Positions 11,930 through 24,432 are shown, counted from the first letter of the stretch. The stretch: 64,000 bases of DNA from Brienomyrus brachyistius (GCF_023856365.1 NC_064548.1:22616461-22680460); one strand, 5' to 3'. Numbers and translations are program-made. The notes: generated from the sequence alone by a model not told the origin.

Positions 11930-13075
11930 GTTTCCTGTGTTCAGCAATGTGGCAGAATTGTGTTGTCTTAATGTGATACGATTGTTGAGAGAAAAAAACA
12001 TACTGAAGGTGTGTGTCACTAATATTGACAACCCAGCCTTTGGTACAATGTGTGCCCTCCCCTTGGCTAGATAACAGCAGGGAATCACTGTCTCCTGTAA
12101 GATTGGGGGACGTCGGAGAAGATCAGCATTAGCGGATTTGCCTGTTCCTCCTCTGGGAAACTTCTGATCCTCACTTACCATCTCAGCCACTCCCCATCGG
12201 TATTCGGTGGGGTTCAGCGATGTGATGGCCATTGCAAAAGCTGGATTCTCTCGTCAGTGAGCCATTTTTATGTGGATTTTGAGGTATTCTTCGGATCACG
12301 GTCCTGCTGGAAGATCCAGCCGTGACCTCAGTCTAACCTCTGCAACGGCAGCCAGGTTTCCGACGAAAATCTCCTGGTATTTGATCTGTGATGATGCCAC
12401 ATCTCCTAACAATGTTCCCAGGGCTTTTGGAAGAAAAATAGCCCCATGACATCACAGATCTGCCACCATACTTCAGATGGGGATTAGGTGCTTTTCTCTA
12501 TGACTTTCCCTCTTTTAACACCAAACCCACCCTTAATATGAGTTCCCAAAACTTCTATTTTGCTCTCATCTGAACACAGAACCCGGTTTCTGTCAAAATT
12601 CCAGTAAATTTTTAGCAAAACTCCAGGCATTAATGTTTGTGGTTTGATGAGAGCAGAAGCTTTCTCCATGTAGGCTTCTTGGCATATGCAGGTGGTGTCT
12701 AATTGCAGTTTTGCAGACTTGATGTAACCCCAGGAAGCAACCAACTTCTGGAGTTTTCCATTTGTGATCCTTGGAGAATGTTTTGCCTCCTCAACCCTCC
12801 TGTTCACTTTACGTTCATGCTGGTTCATCCCAGCTCTCCATTATTGCCCTAATAGCACAGGCTGGTATTTCCAAGCATGAAGCTGTTTTTCTGGCCGTCG
12901 CCTGATTTACGAAGCTCACAAACTATTTGTCTCATTTCATTTGTCGTCTCTGATCTCCCCCACGCTGATAGATATCTAAGAGAGTTTGACTCATGTGTCA
13001 CCTTGCATTTATATGCCAGTGGAACAGGAAGTCATGAATGATCACTTAAGGGTGAGAATATAAAATATTTTTTTC
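11930..13075 (-). pseudogene. Decayed Tc1/mariner DNA transposon with transposase pseudogene
   Basis: Read on the minus strand, pieces of a Tc1-type DDE transposase appear in order but in different frames. From about 12830 leftward there is an open frame with LCSDESKIEVLG, matching the family's SDESKF block with the second catalytic Asp. Near 12240-12325 is GWIFQQDRDPKNTSKST, the classic Tc1 'QQDNDPKHTSK' motif. Near 12165-12235 is SLNPTEYRWGVAE, matching the 'DLNPIEHLW' end of the catalytic domain. A weak helix-turn-helix-like start lies near 12900-12990. Stops and frame changes separate these blocks, so it cannot encode a working enzyme. Terminal inverted repeats were not identified with confidence, so the outer limits are approximate. 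Confidence 0.85.
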
Positions 13076-13906
13076 ATTACAGTTTCTAAAGATACCAACA
13101 ATTGTTATGTGTTATAGTAATATTTCTATTTTTTTTTCTCTTAATTGAAGGTTAATTTCTCTTATATTTTGAGTTCTGGATGAAGCTGGAAACCTTTTCA
13201 AAGTGGCACCTGTTACAACTGTTACTTTTGATGTAGTAACGTATATTTTAAGTACCTCTTACACAATCTAAGTTGATCTCGGTTAAAAACAGAGCCGCTG
13301 AGTATGAAATATAATAAGCATCTATAGTAAATTATTACTTACATTACACATAGATATAGATTATCATGGGCTACACCGGTAACCTCTCCCATATTGCCTG
13401 CAGACACACTGCACATAGTTTATGGTCAACTCTGAACTAACTTCTTCAGGTTAGCTGTACAAGTCTTGTTGTGTGATTGACAGTGAGGCCGATAAATGCT
13501 TTTATTTTTGAGAAATTAAACAGGCACGGAAACTGCGGCCTCTGTACAGCGGGGGCTCCCTCAAGGATTTTTAGAGTCCTCAACGAAAAACATAAAGCAG
13601 TCGGTGATCGATTGGAGTCCAACATAGCTGGCAATGTGGCACCAGAACTAAATGGAATGGAGCAAGGGGAGCATCATTCAGAAAGTTTATGGTAGCCCAC
13701 ATTAACCCCACAGACTCACCTGAAGGAAGCGATAAGGGCCAAGTAAGTGTGACTACTAAATAAGTAGAGGTCACACCTGGTCCCTTAAGTGTCCATCCGC
13801 CAGCAGCAGGTGTACTGTAGGCACTGTGACCTGGTGCAATTAACCTGGGCACCTCCAGGACCGTATCCAGCGGTGTATATGTACAAAGGGGAAAGATGCT
13901 TTAGAT

Positions 13907-14091
13907 CAGGCGTGGGGAGCCTATTCTATGGAAGGCCGGTGCGGCTTTTTGTGATGGCCTCTCAATTAGCCAATAACAGTGGGTCTCCAGGACTGGCCTT
14001 GAGATCCACTGCTTTATTATTGGCTGATTGGCAGGTCATCCCAAAAACCCGCACCCACACCGGCCTCCATGGAACAGGTTCCCCATCCCTG
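13907..14091. mobile_element. Non-autonomous hAT-type miniature transposon (185 bp) with perfect target duplication
   Basis: The left end CAGGCGTGGGGAGCC and the right end, read as its complement, CAGGGATGGGGAACC, form imperfect terminal inverted repeats that continue inward for about 35 bp (through GGCCGGTG). The element is flanked by identical 8-bp direct repeats CTTTAGAT at 13899-13906 and 14092-14099. CAG-starting inverted repeats and 8-bp target duplications are the signature of the hAT superfamily. There is no coding capacity. It would have been mobilised by a transposase encoded elsewhere. Confidence 0.93.
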
Positions 14092-14099
14092 CTTTAGAT

Positions 14100-17000
14100 G
14101 AATGTTCAGGTGGGACATAACAGCCAACTGCATCGGGGGAATGTATGCAATCTCTATTACAATGAGGGGCCAGAAGAAGTGAAATTTAGAGGGGTATGTG
14201 GATAGGGAGGGTGGGCTGACTGGAAGGCAACCTGCCTTGGGTGGGCTGTCTGAAATGGAAACCCACCTCCTGTTTACTCGCCCCCAGTGTTTTTGTTTGT
14301 GCTTGTCTGTTTCACTCGTCACCACAATGCACTTAATCTCCTTAAGTGTGGCTGATGATGTGCGGTCATACCCAGCCCACCCCCCCCCCCAGCGGGGATG
14401 CTGCTAACCTGCTCCGTTAGCCCACCGTGGGGAGCCTGGTGTGTTGTTTCCAAAGCCCATGATAACGACTCGTCAGGCCCGAGAAAAAGGCCATTATCAT
14501 AACCCTCTGGTTTCTCCCCGGCTGGATCTTTATCATTTAAGTGTTCCAGATATGATAGGAGCCAAAGGGGGTGTCTAAGGGGGAAGCTCACATTTGGTCC
14601 GGCACTCTTCATGAGCGGACAGGCTGGAAGTGTTCTACCAAGGGGGTCCTGCCAGTCCCCGGCCCTCAGAGGGGGGTGGAGGGGATACCTGGGCCAGAAC
14701 ACTGCCTCACAGGCCAGACCTTGCCCTAAAGGAGGGGCCGATGTGGACCCGCCAGCGAGTCCCTCCAGTCAGCACACTCGGTCTGCAAACGCTCCCCTCT
14801 CGGGAGCTGAGATTGCTCATTAAGTGTGATGGTTATCCCGGCATTCTCTAATAAATGCTTTTATTGTTTATTCTGTGTTATCAGATCCTCCACTCCGTCT
14901 GTAATTAAAGCAGTACACCAGTGCGGCGCTAATACTTGCCTAAGCATTTTTGAAATGTTTCGCTGTGGAGTTTGTTTATTTATAAGTGGGGGTCAGTTTG
15001 GGTGAGTCGAGCTGGAGTGATATTCAGCAGAGAAGCAGACTTAGGCTGGTTTATCATGGAGAACTGCCCCCATCCAAAGGCTGCCTGACACTCACCACCC
15101 CCGCCCTGGGCTCCTGCCACTCTCTCCACCTCCCTCTTCCTGCCTCCATCATTCCCTTTTCTTGCCTCCTATCATAAGGTGCCCCACTCGCTCATTAGTC
15201 GTGGTCACGGCCCTGCTCCCGCCTCACCACCCCCCCCCCAAAGTCATATGGGGACCGCACCGCGTTCCGTGTCAGTGGTGGGCTTTCGGAACTTCGCCCG
15301 GGGGCGTTGTTTTTACGTGGCTGTTGCCGTACGTCATCTGTAAGCCACGCCCACGGCAGTTTGTCGTCTACACTCTCCTTTCCTTGCATTGCATCAGCAT
15401 TGCAAGGTTGCATGTGTTTGTGGGATCTTCTGCTGCAAAATATGTTTATGGCCATTAATATGTAACACTTCCTGTATAATAATGTTTGTTTATTTGGCGA
15501 GTATGCGTCTGCATCTACATGTGCACAGCATCGCTGATGCACTTTTCTCCGCGTGTGTGTTGTGTTGAGTAAACCCCCCTGCTGTGTGTCTGCCCCGACC
15601 ATTGCCAGATTATTTTACTATTTTTACTGCGCATAATGCATGAAATTTGCTGCGCCTTTGATTGAACACGTTTGATCGTACCTTTAATGCGCTTTAATTT
15701 ATCAGCGTCCTACCCGAGGCACGATCTGGTTCGGCGCCCTTGAACCGCATGGCAAGTCACATGACCTGTGGGCAGACCGTCGGCTTTCGGAACAGCGCAA
15801 GCTCACCGCTCTCCAAACCCCCCCCCCCCAGCCCCAGCGCACTCTGACCCTCAGCCTCGAACCTATCGCCACATATTTAATTCTCTGCTATGGTAGTGCC
15901 ATCTTAGCTAAAGGGCTTAGGCTAATGTTGCTAATGGCTTTCCATCCATTAGGGTAATCGTAGTGCACTGTGGCAGTGCTCAGGATACGGCGATTAGCTG
16001 TGCCTGGGGGGCAGCAAATTGAGGCCCCGTTTAGTCTATATGTACTCCCCCTGAAGATGAGCTGTTAGGAAGGTGGTACTATAGTCTTTGCTGATTTTGT
16101 CGCATTTTGGTCACGCCCACAACCACTGAGCTGTTTCTTATAGGTTGTAAGGGCAGCCTTACGGGCCAATAGGATGACAGCTACACCCTTCCATCAGTAC
16201 CTGCCTCAGAATGTATAACTGTGTAACCCAGTGTTAGATGTTATTGTCCGGTCAAGACAATAATAAAGGCTGTATCTGTGTCGAGTTAGGGGCTGCCTGC
16301 AGGGCTGTTTTGACTTTGTGGGCTGGATTTTATCGTCTCCCAGTGGAGTTCAACCTCCTGTTCATTTCAGTCTCAAGCTCTGGGCCATCGACGCGGTGCC
16401 GCGGTTTCCGGATGCAGGTCAAATTCCCGACACAGCATGTCCCACGGAGACCCATACCGGCGAACAAGAAATCGGTATGGCAGAATATCGCTTTGGACGC
16501 GGGAGAGGTTAGAAGCAGCGGTGGTTTGGGGATTGTTTTTTCGCCTGTAATCCACCTCTTTCACACCTTCGGTGGGACTTTGCCGGTGCCGCGTTCAGCC
16601 AGTCACAAGTCGCCTTTCAGGTGACCACAGCCAAGGCGGAGCTTTACACCCCGCCCACTTCCGCGGTGACAACTCAAGCGTGCACCACTACACCATGGGA
16701 AATCCCCCCTGCCCCCCCACCCCGAAACAGCTCCTCCATGGTGACCAGGGCGGAAAAAAACTGTAGCGGGGAAAGTAAACCACACAAAGCCTTTGTGAGC
16801 TGGAACTCAATAGGAGCGCACACACCTCAGATCCTGCAAATAAGCACAATTTTGAAATAAATTGGTCTTTTTAAAATGGTTTGTGTAAAGACTATTTTCT
16901 GCTTGGAGAGATTTCAGCATTAGGAATTGACGGGAATAAATACCCTTCAGAAGTAACAAATGAGCCAGCTTAGCAATAACTCACTCGCAGCGTTTATGGG

Positions 17001-18548
17001 CTTATTCAATTACTATTTTCAGGTTCATTTTTATTTTGTTATCTGGCCTTTCACACGGAGTTTGCGGACAATTCCTGAGCTTTGGAGGGATGGCTGGGGG
17101 GGGGGGGGGGGTTGCGGGGAGAGAAAGATGGTATTGTCAGGGAGCCGGGTGCTTTGTGGGAAGGTTGTTATGAAGGTGTTGTCAGTGAGAGAAGGTTTAT
17201 GAAGTAGCTCTTTGTGGGGGGGCTTGAAGGAGGTGCTGTGTGTGTTCGGGGCAGGTGGGGGGGGGAATTTGAAGAGGTGCCTCGGACCCTTTTTTCATAA
17301 ATGGCGGACGGACGGTTCCCTATTTCTCATACACTGTTGCTACCCGGATAAATTCAATTAATTTTTATGTAGCTCTATTCCCAATGTGGCCTTGCAAGAG
17401 GCTCGGGGTGCAGAAACCACTCGATACAATGAGCACGGCAACCGCTGTGCAATTAGTCTGCGAGGCAATTAACATCAAACATCTCATAAGATACGGCACA
17501 AACAAAAGCAACAGACGCCAGGCAGCGGAAGAAAAAAAAACTCTGCAGGAGCTGAAATCCTCTGGGTGCGGCCAGCTGGAATCACTGGCATGGCGGGCAT
17601 CCAAATAGGGACGGTCCCCTTAGAGGCACAGGAGGGCTGAGATGTGCCATGCGAGCATGCTCCCACGTCACGGCCGTCCGGAGCGAGTCCCCATGCGGCC
17701 CCTCTCCCGGGACCCTCCCGTACGGCCCTCCGCGCTGGGATCTTCCGTCTCGGCTTGGATGGTTGTCGCGCCATCTGCTGTAAGTTCGCATTCGGAGATG
17801 AGATTTGTAGGTGTGACCCCCCCCCCAAAAAAAAAAAAAACACCCCCTGCTTCTCCTCATGTTCTCCTCCCGCCGATCCTCTCCGTGGTTCTCAAACACT
17901 CCCACACTTTGGCGCATCCTGTTCCTGCTCCCCCCTCCATGCCTCGTTCCCCCCTCCCGGCGTTCCGGCTGGGGCAGGTGACGGTGACTCCGCCAAAGCT
18001 AATCCTGATTCCCGCCGACAGGTGCGCTTGGATGGGCGCGCTCCTCGGTCGCTGGCTTCCAGCCGTCCACAGCAGACGGGATTAGGGTGGGGCCTGGCAG
18101 TGGGGGGGGGTGGGGGATCGGTGTAGCCAAATATGCCACCAGGCCACATCCTCCCAGGAGCGTCCGGCTGCCGCCTTCGTGTTCCTTGTTGCAGCGCCCT
18201 CTTTTCCAGCAAACCGAGTCCGCTCAGGGAATACCCGGCCTTCCGAGTGGCAACGCTGGATTATTTATTTGCATAGCAGACACCTTACAGGAAAGTGACT
18301 CACATGCCACCGATCTGCTGCTAACTCCACTACCTGTTCACTGAGCTGGATGCTATTCGCTTTTTTTTCCTCACTTCACAAGGCCGCCAGAGCAGTTCGG
18401 AGCGGGGAGGACGCTTTGTTACATCTGCCGCATGCCCTTGGGTCAAAGGTCACGCTCTCTGACCTCGACGCCCTCCACTGATATAGAGGCCTGGTTACAG
18501 GAGCTAATGAATGGGACATAAGAAGTGTAATAGCCCCCCCCCCCCCCC
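14100..18548. other. Intronic stretch, G/C runs
   Basis: Holds the candidate element at 14800-14985, C9-C10 runs, a G16 run at 17096-17111, a C10A14 run at 17817-17840 and a C15 run at 18534-18548. Overlapping frames of 128-160 codons near 16238 and 17642 are in GC-rich sequence and have no family resemblance. Confidence 0.55.
14800..14985. promoter_or_regulatory. Candidate conserved non-coding element
   Basis: Several TAAT/ATTA and forkhead-like motifs (TTATTGTTTATTC, CTGTAATTAAAGC, TTTGTTTATTTATAAG) in otherwise complex sequence, with no repeat signature. Inference from composition only. Confidence 0.25.
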
Positions 18549-18570
18549 ACACACACATACACACACACCA

Positions 18571-18856
18571 AATAAACTACAAGACTTGTAACAAGATTTG
18601 TAATTACAACTTTGTGGGGACTCCCCATTCATTTCTATGGGGAAAACTCCAATCCTAACATCACAACCATAACCCCTACCCAGCCCTAACCTTAGCTATA
18701 AGTAACCAAACTAAATACAAGAATTTTAGTTTTTTGATTGTAGCGACAGATCTTTTGTGAGGACCTGAAAAATGGTCCCCACAGCATCAAAATAACAGGT
18801 TTTTATGACATTGTGGGGGATATTTGGTCCCCATGATGTAATATAACGCTAATCCA
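18571..18856 (-). repeat. GTCCCCAC-family repeat, copy 2 (minus), fullest copy
   Basis: In + sense: TTTGTAATTACAACTTTGTG, GGGGACTCCCCATTCATTTC, ACCCCTACCCAGCCCTAACC, AAGTAACCAAACTAAATACA, TGGTCCCCACAGCATC and GGTCCCCATGATGTAATATA. The outer ends (GTAATTACA..GTGGGGAC and the complement GTTATATTAC..ATGGGGACC) resemble each other as imperfect inverted repeats. CA arrays lie on both sides (18549-18569 and 18855-18888). Confidence 0.82.
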
Positions 18857-18888
18857 CACATACACACACATACACACACACAATCACA

Positions 18889-21800
18889 CTCACTGTACCT
18901 TCTTCCTGTAAGGTCATATCTCCCACTTTGGGGCATTTGGGGATGAGTCAGTGTTCCTGAAAGCCTAGCGACTGTACTTTGCAGGGCCCGCCCTCTCCCC
19001 GCGAGTGACGCCGCCAAGCCCAGCGGCTGAGATCCGAACCTCGACGGCAGAGCGGGACGGTAAAGGGGCGGTTACAGATATCATAGGGCCGTTCTTGTCA
19101 TGCCTCGTCTAAGCGAGTTTTGAGGTCTGGGGGTGGGTGTGGGGGGGGTGGCTTTCTGAATGACGAGCAGCCTTGATCTTGTTTAGATAGCAGAGAGGAG
19201 AGTGGGGGGGGGCGGGGGGGGGGAGGTGAGAAGGAGCCAGAACCCCACATATCACCCCCCCCCCCCACCGCCCCAGTGACTTTTCAAAGGAGGCGCAGCT
19301 GCCTTTGAAGCAGCCATCAAAACGGAGCAATCCCCAGAAGCCCCCAAGGGGGCGCCGGCGCTCTCGTCCACGCCTCCTCCGCGACAAGGCCGGCTTTCAA
19401 TGCGCCGGCCGTGAACTTCGCCTTCGCTCTGTAGCCGGGGTGCAGGGAACCAGCAGGTAACATGGCGGCTGTGTTCACCCTGGTCGGTGGCTCCGTTTGC
19501 CTGGGGCGGCAAACAAACACGCATCCACTCAAACGTAACCCTCAGCATCATTTCTTCTACATTCTTCCTCTCTCCTTCCTTCCATTTCATTCCCTTTCCT
19601 TTCTTTTTCCTCCTCTTAATTTGCATATCGTCAAGGGTGTAGAAGTAAGGGGGAGATGGGGTGCCCAATATATAATTTGCCTTCATTCGCCCCCCCCATA
19701 AAAAATAGAGAGTTGCATTTAAATTCTTAAGCCTTGTGAAGTCTCCCCCAATCCCAAACTCTTGCCCCTTGTACATCAGTGAAGGTAGCCCCCTCCCCCT
19801 CTTTCCTCTTAAACACCCACACAAAATGCTCACTGTCCTGCCTTCACTATCACACCGGCTTGTTTGTGAAGACGAGGCCACTAGGCAAAGAGAAGCTTGA
19901 AGGTTGTGTCCTGGTTTGGCTTCAGAAGGTCTGGTTGTTGTGGTTGTATTCCTAGTTCTGAACTGAGCTGACTCACGAACCTCCCTGCTTTCCAGTCAGT
20001 GCGGTTTTTGGTTTCGTCTAGTCTGGTTACCATTTTTGCATGTAAATATGAATTTAGAGCATCCGTCTAAGTGTTTGTGTGCGTGTGTCCTTGTGGTTTC
20101 CATAGTCTGCATATTCTTCGCATGCTTGTTGGCTCGAAGCCTGTGAATTTTTCAGTAGTGTTTATCGGGATTTCTGTGACAGCCGCTGACAGTGTCTTGA
20201 GACTGACAGATGCTAACACTCTGCTTATATGATATAAACACTATTAGTGCACGCAGCAGAAATCTTTTGTTAGTTGTAGCCTTGGAATGTGTTTTTTTAG
20301 GTTGTGTGCTTTTGAGGAGGGGGGGGGGCAGATAGTAACTGGGTGACACACACTCGCCATCTCCATCCTCTTAGAAGGAACCGGACGAGAATGGATGCAC
20401 TTGTATGTGCATTAGGGACTGTGATTTCAAGGCTACAAGGCCAAAAACACACAAACATCTCACCTTTTCTTCTTACTTGTCTTTCGCATCGATTTTGTTC
20501 TCCTTTTCAGTTTGCTTGTTTTTAAGGCTGCTACGTCTCACACGAGATTCTCACAAGGGGGGGGGGGGGGGGGGGGTGCTGTGTAGCCCAGCGTATAAGC
20601 CGTGAAAACACCAGGTAGATGTGGCGAGCGTCTGGCTCGCGCCGACACACAGTCAAAGACCTAAAGCGTGATGGAAGGCTGATTTCCGGGGGAAACACGG
20701 AAGCAGAAGAAGAGAATCATGACTACGAGAATACTAACATTTATTTTAAAGTGTGGACCATTGAATATATGCAATATTAAACAGAGACTGTGCTAAATTC
20801 AGAGCCTCCCCAACTTGTGCTCGTCACAGTTTGGGGGTGGGGGTAGCATTTACTGCCATATGGAATCTTAGTAGTTACAGTGAGTTATTAGCTCTGTGAC
20901 TGTCCCCTTCCCAGCTTGCTTGCTGAGTTGAGGCGGGACGATTACGTTGGGTTGTTTGATCCTCACGGTTCACTCCCCTCTTGCATGTGACTGGCTTTAG
21001 TGACCAGTTGCTTTTCCCTATTTTCCAGCCAGTAGGGTGGACTGTACCTGGGCTGTGTTGTAGGTCTCTCTTTGGTGTCCTGCAGTGCCACGTTCTGACA
21101 GACTCGTGTCTTCCATGAGCGTCTCCTGTCATCAGCATATTGTGAAGGTTCGTTTCAGAGAGGGTTGTGGTCACCTCTTCAGGGAGGGTCTGGTGACCTA
21201 GCTATTTGGGCTTATTTCTTTGACTGGTTCCTTATTGCTGCCATGCCTTCCCAGTCCCTGTACACACCATTCTCCAGTAAGGATACTCTATTCATCATAC
21301 AGATATTTCCTGTCAAATCCTCGCGTCACATCGTTCCATCCTGACCAGCGTGATTCCCACACCCATTTACCCTTAGCCACTGGCACATTGTATTGCTGCT
21401 GGTTTTGTGCCACTTGGTCTATTTGCCGGAGTGATTAAGATTAAGGACAGCGTGGTTCATACTCTCTTTACATACTCTCTGTCTTGCGTGCTCCGTAGGC
21501 CACATCCTCTAATCATCCTCTATTCCATCAGCCTCATTGAGTTGGTATTGTCGTAGCCTAACTGGAAAAGGAAGCTTTGATTACTAAATGAAATGTTCTG
21601 CCAGCTTCAAACACATTTCTACCTTTAGTCCCTAAGTATCTCTTACCTTCTCGTGGCACATGTATGATTTATGGAGCTGGGAGAGATTTGTTATGTATTT
21701 TGTCCATCAGCTGCTTCTGCCTCTTTGGTTTGGTCACATTCCTTAGTATCTGAACGGCTGCCATCGATTAGATGCTGCTGTGGTCATGTGATTTCGCGTG

Positions 21801-22328
21801 AAGGTTTCCTCTGCTGGAAGTAATCTGTGTCTCTTTCGCTGGCGTGGTCCTCTGCGCCTCTCTCCTCGACCAGTGAAACTTTCTGTTCCACAGATCAGCC
21901 CCGCGTGGGATGCAGTGACAGGTCTGAGTTGTTTCCAATATCTCAGACCCTTTCGGCTTCAGAGAAAAGGACATTTGCTCGCTCCCCTGTGCTTACTGTT
22001 TGTTTAACCAATGGCCTGGCACCGTGCATGCTGTCGACGTGTTTTGTCTCTCTCTTGGCTGGAATTAAGTTGCCAGGAAGATGAAAAGCAGCTCATCCTG
22101 CCAGCAATCTATGGTATTGATTCTTGTCTTAATGGCGGATTGCGTCGGATGTTGGTGTCGGGCTGTTTTCTGATGTCGAACTTGAATCTTTGTGGCAAAG
22201 CTGTTAGCGTCGGGGACAGTGATGGACTGCAGGTAGCAGAGTGCTCCACTCCTTTGGGTTATTACACAGCCAAAGTCTAAACCTGACGTACCTTCTGAAC
22301 AAGGTTAAAACCTTTAGTTCCAGGTGGT
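18889..22328. other. Intronic stretch with nothing recognised apart from G runs
   Basis: G- and C-rich around 19130-19270, and a G20 run at 20557-20576. The longest frame, 209 codons on the minus strand at 19252-19881, is low-complexity in part and unlike any known protein. Confidence 0.55.
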
Positions 22329-22382
22329 GCGCGTCTGTGTGTGTCTGCGTGTGCGTGTGTGTGCGCGTGTGTGTGTGTGTGC
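22329..22382. repeat. (TG)n compound microsatellite
   Basis: Mixed TG, TGCG and TCTG units ending in a run of about seven TG. Confidence 0.93.
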
Positions 22383-22751
22383 ATGAGCTATGGCCTTTCT
22401 CTGATGTGAAATAAAAAAATAAATTCCAGACTGAAATTGCTGATTTTGTTACTTAATGGGTGTAACGGACTGAGATTAGTGGTGCTGTGTACCATGTAGA
22501 GGGGGAGTACGTGCTGGCTTGGGTTTTTTTTTTGGGGGGCGGGGGGGGGGCACTGTATTGATGCCTTCCCATTTCTACTTAACTCTCACGGTCCAGTGGA
22601 CCCCACATTCCCTGTGTTTCTCAGTGATTTCTGCCCTCTCTTTTGGGGGATTTAGCTATGGAGAAGCCCCCTTCCCTTCGCTGAAGTCTGACACACAAGA
22701 CACATATAGACACACAATCAGACAGACACAGAAATGCACACAGACGCACAC

Positions 22752-22910
22752 AGTCCATGTAATTATATCTTAGTGGGGAATCTCCATTCATTTCTAAGGG
22801 CATAAGTCTAATCCCAGCTGATAAACTTAACCCCTACCCAGCCTTAACCGTAACCAAACAAAATGCAAGACGTTTGGCATTTTTAGGTTTTTGATTGATT
22901 TGATACGCAA
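22752..22910 (-). repeat. GTCCCCAC-family repeat, copy 3 (minus)
   Basis: GTGGGGAATCTCCATTCATT, CTTAACCCCTACCCAGCCTT, AACCAAACAAAATGCAAGAC and TTTTTGATTGATT give the family order. The far end with the second GTCCCCA block is missing. CA-rich arrays border it on both sides. Confidence 0.75.
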
Positions 22911-23082
22911 TCACAGAGACACACACATGCTACGCAGACATACAAACACGCAGACATGCAATCACAGAGACACACACATGCTACGCAGACATGCAATCAC
23001 GTAGACAGACAAACACAAGCAGACACCCAAACTGTGGAGGTCACGCAAACACACACACACACGCAATCACACACTAACACAC
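22911..23082. repeat. CA-rich array with longer-period internal repeat
   Basis: CACAGAGACACACACATGCT followed by ACGCAGACAT occurs twice (near 22912 and 22965), mixed with ACACGCAGACATGCAATCAC units, then a pure CA run near 23047-23062. Confidence 0.88.
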
Positions 23083-23085
23083 ATA

Positions 23086-23394
23086 GATATCATATGTGCT
23101 CTGTGGTTCCCCTGTGACTTGTACCATTAGAAAAATACTTACCTGAATTATATTATTTCCAGCCATTAAATCTATCGATGCTTGATTGGTACAATGATTA
23201 TATGACTGCAGCGTGACTACTATCACATGCAGACACGCAAACACACACGGACACATTATTGATATTATAACTCCTCTGGAATTTCCCCTGTGCCTTGTGC
23301 CATTAAGAAAACAATTAGCTAACGGACATTATATTGCTTACTATTAAGTCTATCCCTGTTTGATTGGTAGAATGATTACATGACTGGTCTTACT
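23086..23394. repeat. Diverged tandem duplication, two copies of about 135 bp
   Basis: Copy 1 (23086-23221) and copy 2 (23261-23394) share, in order, GATAT, GG.TTCCCCTGTG, CTTGT.CCATTA, TTATATT, TTAA.TCTAT, TTGATTGGTA.AATGATTA and ATGACTG. Each is preceded by a CA-rich stretch ending in an ACAC..ACA pattern, so the microsatellite was part of the duplicated unit. The copies differ at roughly a quarter of positions by eye. Confidence 0.8.
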
Positions 23395-23814
23395 GCATAT
23401 AAATGGCTTCCTGGTGTTATTAATGTTGTTAGACATGGATGCCACATTGTCGTTGTCTGTGTTGCTATAGCCAGCCATGAGGATGGAGAGTCAATGCCGA
23501 ACGTAAATCACACAGCAGCGCAGCCGCACGGGAGTTTGAAGGTGCCGTCGGGCTGCTCTCTAACCCCCTCTCTCTCCTCTTTTCTCGGTCCTGCCCTCTG
23601 GCCCTCGTCCTCCCTGGGTTGGACACCACAGGTAAGTAAAATGCCCTTTTTCCTATCTGTCGTTCTCGTCTGCGGCACCCTTCAGTGGCCACACCGTCTG
23701 TCACTGACCTCCTGCCCTGGTCTTCGTGGAATGTGGCTCCAGCTTCCTAGGGGCCAAGGGGAGGGGGGGCAGACTGGATAAAGGAGCATCAGAGGGCAGG
23801 ATGCCATCGAATGT

Positions 23815-24028
23815 CCCCCACAGTGTGATAAAAACCTGGCATTTTGATGTCGAGGGTCCCCACAAAAATCTGTGAATGTGATCGAAAAACTTAAAATGCC
23901 AAAAGTTTCGTATTTTGTGATTACTTTTGGTTAAGGTTAGGCCTGGGAAGGGGTTAAGGTCGTCATGTTGGGATTAGAGTTTTCATTTCCATAGAAATGA
24001 AAAAGATATACCGTAATTACAAACACGT
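23815..24028 (+). repeat. GTCCCCAC-family repeat, copy 4 (plus)
   Basis: CCCCCACAGTGTGATAAAAA, CCTGGCATTTTGATG, GGTCCCCACAAAAATC, GGTTAAGGTTAGGCCTGGG, TTGGGATTAGAGTTTTC and CCATAGAAATGAAAAAG follow the family order. A TG array begins immediately after (24029-24045). Confidence 0.8.
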
Positions 24029-24317
24029 ATGTGTGTGTGTGTGTTTGTCTGCTTAGGTGTTTCTCAATACCAAGATTGTACTTGTGCTTTTGGCAAGAAC
24101 AGTCTTGCTAATTTGACTTCCAAAACAATGAATCATGGGATTGGTCTTGTTCTGACGAGGATGTAACCGATGCAAGAATGACATCTGGGCATCATTACCA
24201 ACCTTTATACATTCTTCAGTACTTGAGCATTGAAACTGGTCTTCAGCAATGGAAGATAACATAAAAAAGGTACATGAGATCAAGAGTACGGTCTGGTATG
24301 CATATTGAGGAACTCCC

Positions 24318-24318
<1 letters not shown>

Positions 24319-24383
<65 letters not shown>

Positions 24384-24432
24384 CGTGTGTGTATGTATGT
24401 GTGTGTGTGTGTGTTTGTGTGTCTGTGTGCAT
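24319..24432. repeat. Long (TG)n microsatellite
   Basis: About 30 uninterrupted TG units from 24319 to 24379, then CGTGCG and TATGTATG interruptions and further TG. TG-rich imperfect sequence continues to about 24590. Confidence 0.97.

Noticed and set aside
17642..18126. Overlapping 147- and 160-codon open frames
   Set aside because: Two frames of the same GC-rich DNA are open at once, with a poly-Lys/Pro run from a C/A homopolymer. This is typical of chance frames.
18660..18700. Telomere-like ACCCCTACCCAGCCCTAACC stretches
   Set aside because: They resemble CCCTAA repeats but occur once per GTCCCCAC-family copy at a fixed place, so they are part of that repeat and not interstitial telomeres.
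19252..19881. 209-codon minus-strand open frame
   Set aside because: GC- and G-run-driven frame with a poly-Gly end and no domain or family resemblance. It has no exon context.
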